Source: JAWKUK01 sp041398605 (GTDB lineage Bacteria; Planctomycetota; UBA1135; GCA-002686595). From it: a stretch of 64,000 nucleotides of DNA. Shown in pieces: positions 34,572 through 44,929 of the stretch (its first letter is position 1; each line of letters starts with the position of its first letter). The position numbers were made by a program, and so were the translations under genes. The stretch lies in NCBI GenBank assembly GCA_041398605.1, contig JAWKUK010000028.1, forward strand, positions 29,296-93,295, in the 5' to 3' direction. The notes beneath the pieces are model-generated. The model was not told the origin of the DNA. It searched no databases and was given only the letters and a program-made list of their open reading frames with translations.

Positions 34572-37001
34572 GTGACCCCTCCCGGGTCACGGTCCGTCAC
34601 GGTCAGGTACCATGTCGCGTCGCACGTGGTCCCCCTTCGTCGACTCCTCAAGCACAATGCGCGGCGCAGCGTGTTCCTCGAGGAGCACGACGGCGAGGTC
34701 CGGATCGTCAAGCGCTTTCACTCGGAGAGCGCTGTCAGACGGCTCGCCGACAGCGCGCGCGCAGCCCGCGAGGCCCGCCGTATGGTGCGCGCACGCGCAG
34801 CTGGGCTGCCGGTCCCAGCGGTCTTGGGTGTGCAGCGCGCGCACGGCGCGCCGGAGCTCGCGATGGAGGCGATCCGAGGCGCGCGCACACTGCGCGACGC
34901 GCTCATGACACCGGGCGCTCCCGGGACGCTCGCCCGGCGGCTCGGCGGGCTGTTGGCACAGGCACACGCGGTCGGTCTGCGCCATCGAGACGCACACGCC
35001 GGCAACGTCGTGGTGGACGGGGACGGCGCGGTCTGGCTCGTCGACCTCGCCGCTGCGCGCCTGGGCGCAGCGCCCAACATCGCAGCGCTGCGGGCGGACC
35101 TCGTGCGACTGGGTGCGGAGCTGCGCGAGTGCGCGCCGCCACGGTTCCGCGCGCGGGTCGTCTTGGCATGGCGCGCGGCGCTGCCGCAGCGCCTGCGCGA
35201 CCTGCTCCCGCCCCTGGGCCCTTGGCTCGAAGGCCTTGAGCGCGACGCGCGCGCTGCGCGGCGAGCGGTCGTCGCGGCGCGGGTCCCCGTGCACCGCCGC
35301 GAGAGCAGCGCGACCCGGGCGTTCCAGGGCGGGGTCGAGCGTCGCGACACGTCGTTGGAACCTGCGCCTCACGCCGCCGACGCCCTCGTAGTCAACGCGC
35401 AGGCCGACGTTGCGTGGGACACGGCGGTGCGCCTGGAGCTCCACGGCATCGCGGCGGCGCGCCCGCTGCGCCTCGAGTTCGGGCCGCCCGCGCGCGCGAC
35501 CTTCAGCCCTGCAACGCCCGGCTTGGATCTCCGTCGGCCCCGCGACCTCGGGCGGCTCTTCGGAATGTTCCTCGACCGCGGCCTCGCGCCGGGGGCCGCG
35601 CCCGAGGTCTCGCCGGGCAGCGTGGCGTCCGGCACGTTGCCACCCACGACGGCCGGATGGCCGACCCCGGCCGCGCTGGGCCTACGGCCAGAGGGACCAC
35701 ATGGGGGACCGCCGGGGGGCTACGGCGAGGCGCAAACGGACCTTCTTGCGAGGGGCCTGGTCGCGCTCGACGAGACGGGCTTCGTCGAGCCGCTGCGCCG
35801 CGCGCTCGGCGCGTGGGGACACATGCTGCCGAGCGCCCAGGCGCGCGCCCAATTTGTCGTCGGCGCCCTGCGCGAGTGGCGCGGGACCGCCGCGGGCCGC
35901 CGCCGCTTGAGCGCGTCACTGCGCTCGCTGCAGTCCGCGGGTGGGCGGCCGAGTGAGCCGAGTGAGCCGAGTGAGCCGAGTGAGCCGAGTGAGCCGGGGG
36001 CGCCGAACGCGCAGCGAGGCGCTCCGTCGTTCCACGGGTCGTCCCCACAGCCGAGCCCACAGCCGAGCCCGCCGCCAGTCCCGCCGCCGGTCCCGCCGAT
36101 CCCGCTGCGCCGGCGCGTGCGGGCGGGCGCCCTGCGCGCCGCGGTGGGAGCAGCGACCCACATGCCGTCCGCAGTGACGTTGCGCGCCGCGTGGCTGGGC
36201 GCCGCGATCGCAGCGCGGGGCGAGCGCGGCGCGCTCGCCCGCGCGAACCTCGCGCGCGCCCTCGGCGACGAGCTCAACGAGGCGGAGCAACGCGCGGTGC
36301 TGCGCGCCGCGACACGCTTCGCGGCGCGCCAGCTCGCGGAGTGGCTGCGGCTGGCGCGCCCCGCCGCGCCCGATGCACCGTACGCAGCGCGCGGCCGATG
36401 GATCGAAGATGCGGTGGTCCTCGACGACAGCATTGCGCGCCTCGACGCGGTCCTCGCCGAGGGCCGCGGCGCGATCGTCGTGACCGCGCACCTCGGCAAC
36501 TGGGAGCTCCTGTGCGCGCGCCTCCGGCGACGCGGGCACCATGGCGCGGTCATCGGGCGCGTGCGCCGGCGCGACCCGAGCCATGCATGGCTGACGGACA
36601 TGCGCCATGCGTACGGGGTCGAGACGATCGCTCAGGACGCGTCCCCGCGCCTCGCCCTCGACGTGCTGCGCAGCGGCGGCGTGCTCGGCGTCCTGAGCGA
36701 CCTGCACGTCAAGCGCCTGGACCATGTCAGCTTGCCGTTCCTCGGGCTACCGGCGCCGACGATGACGGCCCCGGCGGCCTTTGCGCGCGCCCACCGCGCG
36801 CCGCTCGTGCCGATCAAGTGCGTCGCCGACGACGCGGGGCGTGGGACCTATCGGCTGTCCGTCGAGGAGCCCCTCATGCTCGACACGACGCTCGGGCGCG
36901 AGCACGCGCAGCTCCAGCTCCTGGCGCGCCTCAACGCCGTGTACAGCGCGTGGATCCGGGCCAACCCTGAACAATGGGCGTGGCACCAGCGCCGCTGGTG
37001 A
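34572..37001 (+). CDS. Fused WaaP/KdkA-like LPS kinase and LpxL/LpxM-like lipid A acyltransferase
   Basis: The 809-residue protein starts at GTG 34572, seven bases after a strong GGGAGGA site. Residues 10-235 look like a Kdo/WaaP-family kinase: RSVFLEEHDGEVRIVKRF, LRHRDAHAGNVVVD with Asp140 and Asn145, and VDLA with Asp158. Residues 236-455 are a poorly conserved middle. Residues 460-505 are a low-complexity linker with SEP repeats, then PQPSP and PPVPP. Residues 510-809 match lysophospholipid/lauroyl acyltransferases: MPSAVTLRAAWLGAAIAARGERGALARANLA and the catalytic H-x4-E, His640 to Glu645, in TAHLGNWELL. It would phosphorylate the LPS core sugar and acylate lipid A at the inner membrane. 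The fusion is unusual; I know these as separate enzymes. Confidence 0.85.
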   Translation: MTPPGSRSVTVRYHVASHVVPLRRLLKHNARRSVFLEEHDGEVRIVKRFHSESAVRRLADSARAAREARRMVRARAAGLPVPAVLGVQRAHGAPELAMEAIRGARTLRDALMTPGAPGTLARRLGGLLAQAHAVGLRHRDAHAGNVVVDGDGAVWLVDLAAARLGAAPNIAALRADLVRLGAELRECAPPRFRARVVLAWRAALPQRLRDLLPPLGPWLEGLERDARAARRAVVAARVPVHRRESSATRAFQGGVERRDTSLEPAPHAADALVVNAQADVAWDTAVRLELHGIAAARPLRLEFGPPARATFSPATPGLDLRRPRDLGRLFGMFLDRGLAPGAAPEVSPGSVASGTLPPTTAGWPTPAALGLRPEGPHGGPPGGYGEAQTDLLARGLVALDETGFVEPLRRALGAWGHMLPSAQARAQFVVGALREWRGTAAGRRRLSASLRSLQSAGGRPSEPSEPSEPSEPSEPGAPNAQRGAPSFHGSSPQPSPQPSPPPVPPPVPPIPLRRRVRAGALRAAVGAATHMPSAVTLRAAWLGAAIAARGERGALARANLARALGDELNEAEQRAVLRAATRFAARQLAEWLRLARPAAPDAPYAARGRWIEDAVVLDDSIARLDAVLAEGRGAIVVTAHLGNWELLCARLRRRGHHGAVIGRVRRRDPSHAWLTDMRHAYGVETIAQDASPRLALDVLRSGGVLGVLSDLHVKRLDHVSLPFLGLPAPTMTAPAAFARAHRAPLVPIKCVADDAGRGTYRLSVEEPLMLDTTLGREHAQLQLLARLNAVYSAWIRANPEQWAWHQRRW
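35951..35995 (+). repeat. Five perfect 9-bp tandem repeats coding for the interdomain linker
   Basis: GAGTGAGCC occurs five times without change, in frame with the fused kinase/acyltransferase gene, giving a repeated Ser-Glu-Pro linker between the two halves. A perfect short repeat is prone to copy-number change, which would alter linker length in steps of three residues without breaking the frame. Confidence 0.85.
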
Positions 37002-37035
37002 TCCACGCCCATGGTGCGCCGGAGCGGCGCCGGAA

Positions 37036-38388
37036 TCAGTCGATGAGCCCGAGCTCTTGCGCGCGCTTGCGCACGATCGCATTCTCCATCAGCCGCTCGA
37101 AGGTCTCAGGGCGATCCGCCTTGTAGCCCGCCAGCATGGTGCTCTCCGGCATCTTGACAAGGCGCTCTGCGGCGTCGTTCGCGAGGCTTGGGTCCGCCAT
37201 CCCGATGACGAGCTGGACCATGAGCTCCACCACCTTCGGGGCATCGAACTTCTTCGGGTACTTGACCTGGTCGTAGTACACCGCCGCATCGAGCATGCGC
37301 TCGTCGAAGAACTCCTTTTGGCCGGACTCTTGCTCAGCCTTCAGCTTCAGGGCCTCGTCGCGGTCCGTACCGGTCGCGTAGCCGAGGAACTGATCGATCG
37401 CGGCGAAGGCCTGCTTGTAGCGGCGCGGCTGAGCAGCGGTGAGCGTCGTGACCTCCCACTGCAAGTCCGCGAGCGTCGCGGGGCTCGTCAGCTCTGCGAG
37501 CGGGGTGTAGCGGAGCAACATGCGGTCGACCCACTCCCGCTCCGAGAACTCCGGATAGCGCTCACGGAACGACTGCAGGCGCTTCACGAAGACCCGGGCC
37601 TTGGGGCGGGTCGCCGTGGACGCGAGGTACTTGTCCTGATAGTTCGAGAGCTGGCTCTGCCACTCGCGCGTCGCCTCTTGGTTGATCGCGCCCTTCGAGG
37701 CGCCCGCCATCGTCGCGTCGAGGCGCCCCTTCAGGCCGTCGTATTCGCGGCGCCATTCGGGGGTGAGATCGGTGCGCTCGAACTCCTCGAGCACCTTGGC
37801 GGCGCCCTTGTAGTCGGCGTCCTTCCAGTAGTCCTCGAAGCGCGCCTTGGCGCCGACGGGGTTGAAGTCCGTGCCCGTCGCGCTCTCGAGCACGCCGCCG
37901 CCGAACTTGAAGGCGGCCGCGACGCCGACGACGATCAAGAGGATCACGGCCCAGGTCGGCATGCCCTTCTTGACCTCGCGTCGCTGCCGTGTGACGTTCG
38001 AGCGGGCGGCTGCGGGCGCAGCGGCCCGCGCGCTGGGCGCGGCCGCCTTGGGCCGCGCGGCCTTGGGGGCTGCGCCGGCCGCGCTCTTCGGGCCCTCGCC
38101 CTCGTCGTATTCGACGGAGATCGAGGCGGCGCCGATCTTGACGACCTGGCCGCGGGCGATCGGGGTCTCGGCGGTGAGCGCCTTGCCCCCGAGGGTCGGC
38201 GGCAACACGCCCGGCCGCGGCCGCAGCCGCGCGACCCCGGCTTCGAACACGAGCTCCGCGTGCAACTCCGCCACATTCGGAGAGGCAAGTCGCAGCGTCG
38301 CAGCGTCGCCGCTGCCGATCGTGAGCTTGCCAGGATTGAGCTTGAACCGGCGCTTGGCGCCGTTTTCGTCGAGGGTCAGTCGCGCCAT
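37036..38388 (-). CDS. FHA-domain single-pass membrane protein
   Basis: The 450-residue protein begins with an FHA phosphothreonine-binding domain (about residues 1-95): FKLNPGKLTIGSGDAATLRL, PNVAELHAELVFE and LGGKALTAETPI; the usual G-R-S loop is IGSGD. An Ala/Pro/Lys linker (96-140) leads to one membrane helix (145-163, AVILLIVVGVAAAF), and about 285 mostly helical residues lie outside the cytoplasm (EDYWKDADYKGAAKVLEEFERTDL suggests a TPR-like fold). It could relay phosphorylation state to an envelope complex. The gene overlaps the preceding CAP-domain lipoprotein gene by 13 bases, so the two are translationally coupled and probably act together. No kinase gene is nearby. Confidence 0.85.
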   Translation of the reverse strand: MARLTLDENGAKRRFKLNPGKLTIGSGDAATLRLASPNVAELHAELVFEAGVARLRPRPGVLPPTLGGKALTAETPIARGQVVKIGAASISVEYDEGEGPKSAAGAAPKAARPKAAAPSARAAAPAAARSNVTRQRREVKKGMPTWAVILLIVVGVAAAFKFGGGVLESATGTDFNPVGAKARFEDYWKDADYKGAAKVLEEFERTDLTPEWRREYDGLKGRLDATMAGASKGAINQEATREWQSQLSNYQDKYLASTATRPKARVFVKRLQSFRERYPEFSEREWVDRMLLRYTPLAELTSPATLADLQWEVTTLTAAQPRRYKQAFAAIDQFLGYATGTDRDEALKLKAEQESGQKEFFDERMLDAAVYYDQVKYPKKFDAPKVVELMVQLVIGMADPSLANDAAERLVKMPESTMLAGYKADRPETFERLMENAIVRKRAQELGLID

Positions 38389-40679
38389 CCGCTCAGGTCG
38401 AGGTGTTGCTCGAAAGAGGTGTCGAGTCCAAAGTTCTGGGTCCAGTAACCGCCGTCGACCGCCGAGGCCATCTCTCGATGTCCGGCCATCAGGAGGTTGC
38501 GGTGGTGGCCGCTCGAGCTCCGCCAGCCCCGGTGGGCGCCTTCCGCGTCCCCCGAGCCCATGTGGCAGTTCTCGCTGACGCCGCGAGAGTAACCGACGAG
38601 GCCCATCCGGTCGAATGGGGAGTGGCGCTCAGCAGTCGGCTCGTAGTGCCCGAAGTCGCCGGTCCGGCTCATGTAGTCCGAATGCCCGGACGCCGCTTCG
38701 TGCAGCAAGGAGTTCCAAGCGAGCGCGCGGCGCCCGAACATGGCGCGATAGGCGTTCGTCACCCGCACCTGCTCCCGCTCCACGCGATCCGGCACGTGAC
38801 CCTTCGGGTTACGCTCGCCGTCGAGGGCGGCCCACACCGCCTCGTTCCGGGCGCAGATCGCGCGGCTTCGCGCGAGCTCATAGGCCTCGTCGACGGTCCA
38901 AGCGAAGCTCGCGAGGTCGACCGCGTCGGCGTCGATGGGCAGGCCTTCGACCCAAGCGGGCAGCTCGGGGGGGAACACGAGCTTCCCGCGGGCCAGCGGC
39001 GCGCGCCGACGCAGCCAGCCGAGCTCCGGGAGCTCGCGCCGGAGCAGCTCCGGGATCTTCGCCGAGGCGCGCTGGTCCCAGACGCTGGCGACCGCGTCGA
39101 CCAGCTCGTCGACCTCACGCTGGACCGCCGGATAGGTGGCGGCCTTCGCCGCGGGCACCTCGGGCGGGCGATAGGGATAGAAGTATCGCTGCTCGTCGAA
39201 GATCAGGGCGAGCGCGTCCTTGCGGGCCGTGTCCAGCTTCTGACGTTGTTCCGCCACCTTCTCGAGGCGCTTCAGCGAGCCGACGCGCTCCAGGCGCGCC
39301 AAGGCCGCTTGAAAGCGCGCCTCGAGGGCCTCAGCGAGCAGCTCGCGCCCCTCGCTGTAGGCCTTGGAGGCGACGAAGAACTCGGTGTACACCGCGTCGC
39401 GCTCGAGGGCGGTCCCGGCAGCGACCAAGCGGTCGCGGAGGTCTTGGAACTTGGTCCGAGCAGCGGTCCGCAGCTCCTCCCCTGTCGGAGAAGGGGCCTC
39501 CGGCCTGGGCTCGGTCGCGGGCGCGTGCTCTGCGTCGGCGCCCTGGGCGCGGCCATTGCGCGCGTCCCGCTCGGGCTCCGCGCCACCTCGATTCCGGACG
39601 CGGCCCACGCCATCGCGCTGACCGGCGTCGACCAGCCCCTGGCCCGTTGAGGCCTGGGCCGACGCGTCTCGGGGAGCGGGTGTCCCATCCGGCGTGTCCG
39701 CGACCGCGAGTCGCTCAGCGCCTGGAGCGGCGCGGTCCGACCCGAAGCTCGAGTCCCCGCGCAGCTCGTCGAGCGCCCGGGCGACGCCCCCAGTCGATCC
39801 GGCCTCGGGGAAGCGCTCGACCGCGGCCGCGAGCAGCTCGATCGCGGCGCCACGGTCGCCTGCCTGATCGAGGCGCCAGGCACGCACGACGAGGTCATCG
39901 GCCTCGCGCACCGCGTCCGCGATCGCGGCCGCGCGCCAGGTATCGAAGGCCGCTCGGACCGGCTCTTCGACGGCGTTGGCCGCGGCCCAACGTTCGGCAA
40001 GGACCAACGCGCTGCGCCAGTCCTTGGCCTCCACGTACCCCTCGAACTCACGCAGCGCAGCGGCTGCGATCGGGTCCTTCGGCGCGACACGGGGGCCGCC
40101 GGGTAGAGCGCCCGACTCGATCCCTGGCGCGATCCCTGAAGCGATCCCTGATGCGGCACCAGCGACCGCGCCCGCGCCAAGTCGACCGGCCGCTGCGCCG
40201 CCCGCCGCCGCGTCCCCCGAACGTCCGGCCTGGTTCCCGGCGTCGCGCGCGCGCCCCTCGCGCTCGTCCTCGGGCGCCCCCCCCTTGCGACGGGCGGCGG
40301 AGTTCCACTCCGCGGCCCAGTCGTGGGCGTTCGAGAGCGCGACCTCGGCTTGCTCATGGACCACGGGGTCGCGCGCCTCGGCGACCATGGTGCGCAGGTC
40401 GGCCAGGACCTCCGCCGGCGTCCGGTCCGCGCGGCCCGCCTCCAAGGCGGCCAGGCGCGCGAGGGCCGCGGCGCGTTCAGAGGCGCGCGCCTCGATCAGC
40501 GCGCGCAGCGCGGCGACGTCCCTGCCCTCGTAAGGGGCCAGCAGCTCTGCGGCCCGTTCGAGCCGCCCCGCCGCGAGGTGCCCTTGGGCCTCCGCCAATG
40601 GCGCACCCCCCCCGCACCCTCCGGTCCAGAGGGCTGCGAGACATGTGAGCAGCGTGGCGAGCGCGATTCGGTGACCCAT
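38376..40679 (-). CDS. CAP (SCP/PR1)-domain lipoprotein
   Basis: The 767-residue product has a lipoprotein signal (MGHRIALATLLTCLAALWTGGC, Cys22), a helical region rich in Ala, Arg and Glu, a central low-complexity Gly/Ala region with 12-bp tandem repeats, more helices, and a C-terminal CAP domain (about 620-767). CAP signatures are seen: VTNAYRAMFGRRALAWNSLLHEAASGHSDYM, GHYEP, SPFDRMGLVGYSRGVSENC and WRSSSGHHRNLL, ending in YWTQNFG. The conserved His and Glu residues of the CAP cavity are present. CAP proteins are extracytoplasmic with varied binding roles. Its stop overlaps the start of the FHA membrane protein gene by 13 bases. The start at 40679 is chosen because it begins the signal sequence. 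Confidence 0.85.
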   Translation of the reverse strand: MGHRIALATLLTCLAALWTGGCGGGAPLAEAQGHLAAGRLERAAELLAPYEGRDVAALRALIEARASERAAALARLAALEAGRADRTPAEVLADLRTMVAEARDPVVHEQAEVALSNAHDWAAEWNSAARRKGGAPEDEREGRARDAGNQAGRSGDAAAGGAAAGRLGAGAVAGAASGIASGIAPGIESGALPGGPRVAPKDPIAAAALREFEGYVEAKDWRSALVLAERWAAANAVEEPVRAAFDTWRAAAIADAVREADDLVVRAWRLDQAGDRGAAIELLAAAVERFPEAGSTGGVARALDELRGDSSFGSDRAAPGAERLAVADTPDGTPAPRDASAQASTGQGLVDAGQRDGVGRVRNRGGAEPERDARNGRAQGADAEHAPATEPRPEAPSPTGEELRTAARTKFQDLRDRLVAAGTALERDAVYTEFFVASKAYSEGRELLAEALEARFQAALARLERVGSLKRLEKVAEQRQKLDTARKDALALIFDEQRYFYPYRPPEVPAAKAATYPAVQREVDELVDAVASVWDQRASAKIPELLRRELPELGWLRRRAPLARGKLVFPPELPAWVEGLPIDADAVDLASFAWTVDEAYELARSRAICARNEAVWAALDGERNPKGHVPDRVEREQVRVTNAYRAMFGRRALAWNSLLHEAASGHSDYMSRTGDFGHYEPTAERHSPFDRMGLVGYSRGVSENCHMGSGDAEGAHRGWRSSSGHHRNLLMAGHREMASAVDGGYWTQNFGLDTSFEQHLDLSGWRD
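40118..40153. repeat. Three 12-bp tandem repeats, in frame
   Basis: Three near-identical copies of CGATCCCTGGCG lie in the CAP lipoprotein gene and encode, on the minus strand, a repeated Ser/Pro-Gly-Ile pattern in the low-complexity central region. The unit length preserves the frame. Confidence 0.65.
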
Positions 40680-40875
40680 GGGCCGAGGAGTGAAACCTCC
40701 GAAGCATCCTAGCGGGTGACCAGGTCTGGGGATCACCCGCACATGAAGAGAAGGCGAGTACGACCCCGCTGGGCGCCGCAAATCGCGCCCGATCTACGAG
40801 GCACTCACAGGCCGCTCACCCTCGGCCGGAGGACGGCGCCCTCCTCTCCGTCGTCCTCGACCACAGGCGCCGCGG

Positions 40876-41801
<926 letters not shown>

Positions 41802-41805
<4 letters not shown>

Positions 41806-44105
41806 CGGCCGAGCCGTTCCAGGTTGGCGTACTGCAGCAGGAGCTGCTTGCGGCCCGCGTTCACGAAGTCGACGGTCGCGCGCGCGTTCACGCCGCTGCC
41901 GACGAGCCCGGCGATGCGTCCGCGACCGAAGTGGGCGTGCTGGACGAGGTCGCCCACGGCGAGCCCGACGGCCGCGGCATCGAAGGCGCCGAGCGCCTCA
42001 CGCTCCTCCTCCTCGCGCCGCTGCGGGCTCTCCGCGTCGCCCCCGCCCGCGTAGAGCTCGCGCGGGATCTCGTCGAGGTAACGCGACGGCGAGGCTGGGC
42101 GGCCGCCGCCGAAGAAGCCGCGATAGTTCGCGTGCGTCAGCACGAGGCGCTTCTCGGCGCGTGTCATGCCGACGTAGAAGAGGCGGCGCTCTTCCTCGAC
42201 GACGGAGCTCTCGTCGAGCGCCTCCGCGAGCGCGCGCCCGTGCGGGAGGAGCTCTTCCTCGACGCCTGCGACGACGACAAAGGGGAACTCGAGCCCCTTC
42301 GCCGCGTGCAGCGTCATCAGGCGCACCTGATCGCCGGGCGCCTCGCCGCCATCGGCGTCCGCGACGAGCGCGATGTCCTGCAAGAAGCCGCGCAGGCCCG
42401 CGCCGTCGTGCATGCGATCGAACTCGTCGGCGTAGGCGCGCAGCTCCTCGACGTTGGCGACCCGGTCCTGGACACCGTCGCCCTCGTCCATCTCCGCCAA
42501 CCAGCGCGCCTGGTCGATCTCTTGCAGGACGAGGTCGAGCGCGACCCCGGCGTCGAGCTCGCGCACGTCGCCGAGCCGCCGGACGAGCTCGCGGAACGCG
42601 CCCAAGGATGAGCGCGCGCGCCCTCGGATCTCGTTGAGCGCGTCGTCCTCGTCCAGGGCGCGCACGAGCGGCAGGCCGCGGGCCGCCGCAAACGCGACGA
42701 GGCGCTCGAGGCTCGTGTCACCGATCCCGCGCGCAGGCGTGTTCACCGCGCGGACAAACGCGACGTCGTCCGCCGGGTTGACGGCGAGGCGCAGGTATGC
42801 GACGAGGTCCTTGATCTCGCGCCGCTGATAGAACTCGAGGCCCGCGACCACCTGGTAGGGCACGGCTTGCAGGCGCAGCGCCGCTTCGATCGCGCGCTGC
42901 ATGAAGTTCGCGCGGTAGAGGACCGCGCATTGCGCGAACTTCCCGCCGCCGGCGATGAAGCCCTGCACCTGGCGCGCGATCTCACGCGCCTCATCGTTCT
43001 CGTCGCCGCACTCGATGACCACCAAGCGCTCGCCGAGGTTGTCGGGGTCGGTGAAGAGCTCCTTCTGCTTGCGCGCGCGGTTGTTGCGGATGACCGAGTT
43101 CGCCGCGTCGAGGATGCGCTGCGTGGAGCGATAGTTGCGCTCGAGGCGCACGACCGCGGCGTTGGCGTAGTCGCGCTCAAAGTCGAGGATGTTGCGGATG
43201 TCCGCGCCGCGCCAGCCATAGATCGACTGGTCGGGGTCGCCGCACACCGAGAGGTTGCCGTGCTGCGAGGCCAGGTGCCGCACGATCAGGTACTGCACGC
43301 GGTTCGTGTCCTGGTACTCGTCCACGAGGACGTGACGAAAGCGCCGCGCATAGCCGTCGCGCACGCCGGGGTGCTCCTCGAAGAGGTGCAGCACGAGCAG
43401 CAACAGGTCGTCGAAGTCGACGGAGTTGAGCGCGGGGAGCCGCTTCAGGTACGCGGCCTCGACCTTCTTGAAGACGTCTTCGTCCAGGCCGCCGTCGAAC
43501 GCGCCGTCACGGATGAGCTCGAGCCCACCGTCGGGGCTCGCAGCCCGGTTCTTGCGGGCGCTGATCCAGCCACCGATCGCCTGCGGCCGGTAGCGCTTCG
43601 GGTCGAAGCCGAGGTCCTTCACCAGCGTCTTCAGCAGCGCGTTGCGGTCGGCTGTGTCGAGGATCGTGAAGTCACGCGTGTAGCCGGGCAGCGCCTCGAC
43701 GTCGCGGCGCAGGATGCGCGCCGCGATCCCGTGGAAGGTGCCGATCCAGAGGCCCTTCGAGGAAGGGAGCACCCGCTCGACGCGCTCACGCATCTCACGC
43801 GCCGCCTTGTTCGTGAAGGTGAGCGCCAGGATCTCCTGGGGCGCGACGCCCCTCGCGAGCACGAGGTGCGCGATGCGGCTCGTCACGACGCGGGTCTTGC
43901 CCGAGCCCGGCCCTGCGACGATGAGGAGCGGTCCATCACCGTGCACGACGGCCGCGCGTTGGGCCTCGTTCAGGCCCTCCAAGAGCCCGCCCACGGGGAC
44001 CTCGGCCGCCACAGAAGCGGGCATAGAGACCGTCGCGGCCGCCTTGCTCGGCGCGGCGCCCGCCACGCTGGCCGAAGCCGCGTCCTTCACATCGAACCAA
44101 TCCAT
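41802..44105 (-). CDS. pcrA: UvrD/PcrA-type superfamily 1 DNA helicase
   Basis: The 767-residue helicase has all SF1A motifs: LNEAQRAAVVHGDGPLLIVAGPGSGKT (Walker A at 64-71), ALTFTNKAAREMRERV, GTFHGIAARIL, VDEYQDTNRVQY (Walker B), GDPDQSIYGWRGA, LERNYRST, LMTLHAAKGLEFPFV and RRLFYVGMTRAEKRL. The C-terminal VGDLVQHAHFGRGRIAGL is the Tudor-like tail typical of UvrD/PcrA, which contacts RNA polymerase. About 40 residues precede the helicase core, longer than usual. It unwinds DNA 3' to 5' in nucleotide excision and mismatch repair. Upstream of, and overlapping by four bases, the sigma-54 activator gene. The ATG at 44105 is preferred to one 31 codons upstream. Confidence 0.95.
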
Positions 44106-44152
44106 CGCGCTGAGTCTACTGCCGCGCGCGAGCGCGCACACGCTCGACGTGC

Positions 44153-44929
44153 TCAGCCGCGCCGATCCGTGAGCCCATACCACCAGCGCCCCAGCCATTC
44201 ATGGATCGCCCACGACGATTGCTGTAGCGCCTTCGCGCGCGGAATGCACCCGGTCCAGAACGTGTCGGGCAACGCGACCGCCGCGGTCGGCGCCGCGAGC
44301 ACGACGAGCCCCTCACGCTCGAACGCGCGCGCCGCGCGCGGCATGTGCCACGCGTGTGTCACGAGCGCGATACGCGCCGGTCGAGCGGCGGTCCCGACAC
44401 CCTCGGCACGCAGGAGCGCGGCCGTCAGGCGCGCGTTGTCCCGCGTCGAAAGGGAGCCCTCTTCTCGCCATCGCACGGGCACGTGGAACTCGTCTTCGAC
44501 GACACGGGTCAGCACCTCTGCGATCGAGGCGCGACCCGGTCGCAGGTGGCCGCCCGTGACGAGGAGCGGCAGGTGCGTCCGCCGCGCGAGGGCGGCCGCG
44601 TAGCGACACCGCTCGAGGCTGAGCGGGCCGGGCTGATCGGCGCCGAACTCCGGCGGGTCCGCCGAGAGGTCACCGCTCAGGAGCACGATGACGTCCGCGT
44701 CGAGGTGCGACGCGCTCGGGTCGAGCGCAGGGTACGTCTGCAAGGTCCCCAGGAGGCGCGTGCCGACGTGCGGCACTGACAGCGCCAAACACGTGAGCAC
44801 GGCGCTCCACGCGAGCCCGAAGCCGACACGGCGCCGGCCGCGCGCGACGAGCACGAGCCCGATGAGGCCGATCAGGGCGCAGCACGCCGGGGGGAGCAGG
44901 AGGTTCTTCAAGGTCCGCAGGCGAGGCAC
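44153..44929 (-). CDS. YdcF/ElyC-like DUF218 membrane protein
   Basis: The 258-residue protein has two N-terminal helices (about 9-30 and 36-52) and an extracytoplasmic DUF218 domain: ADVIVLLSGDLSADPP, LSLERCRYAAALARRTHLPLLVTGGHL, REEGSLSTRDNARLTAALLRAEG and ALVTHAWHMPRAARAFEREGL. The paired acidic and histidine residues and the S/T-x-(D/N)-N-A motif are characteristic. ElyC affects envelope polysaccharide or peptidoglycan precursor recycling in E. coli; the biochemical activity of the family is unresolved. It precedes the helicase gene by 47 bases on the same strand. A possible terminator-bearing leader lies upstream (45082-45125). Confidence 0.85.
   Translation of the reverse strand: MPRLRTLKNLLLPPACCALIGLIGLVLVARGRRRVGFGLAWSAVLTCLALSVPHVGTRLLGTLQTYPALDPSASHLDADVIVLLSGDLSADPPEFGADQPGPLSLERCRYAAALARRTHLPLLVTGGHLRPGRASIAEVLTRVVEDEFHVPVRWREEGSLSTRDNARLTAALLRAEGVGTAARPARIALVTHAWHMPRAARAFEREGLVVLAAPTAAVALPDTFWTGCIPRAKALQQSSWAIHEWLGRWWYGLTDRRG

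Noticed and set aside
35951..36100. Repeats considered as a possible CRISPR array
   Set aside because: Units are 9 bp, directly adjacent, with no spacers, and in frame with a protein; no cas gene occurs in the window. The TPR-CHAT gene at 55146 likewise has no CRISPR component near it.
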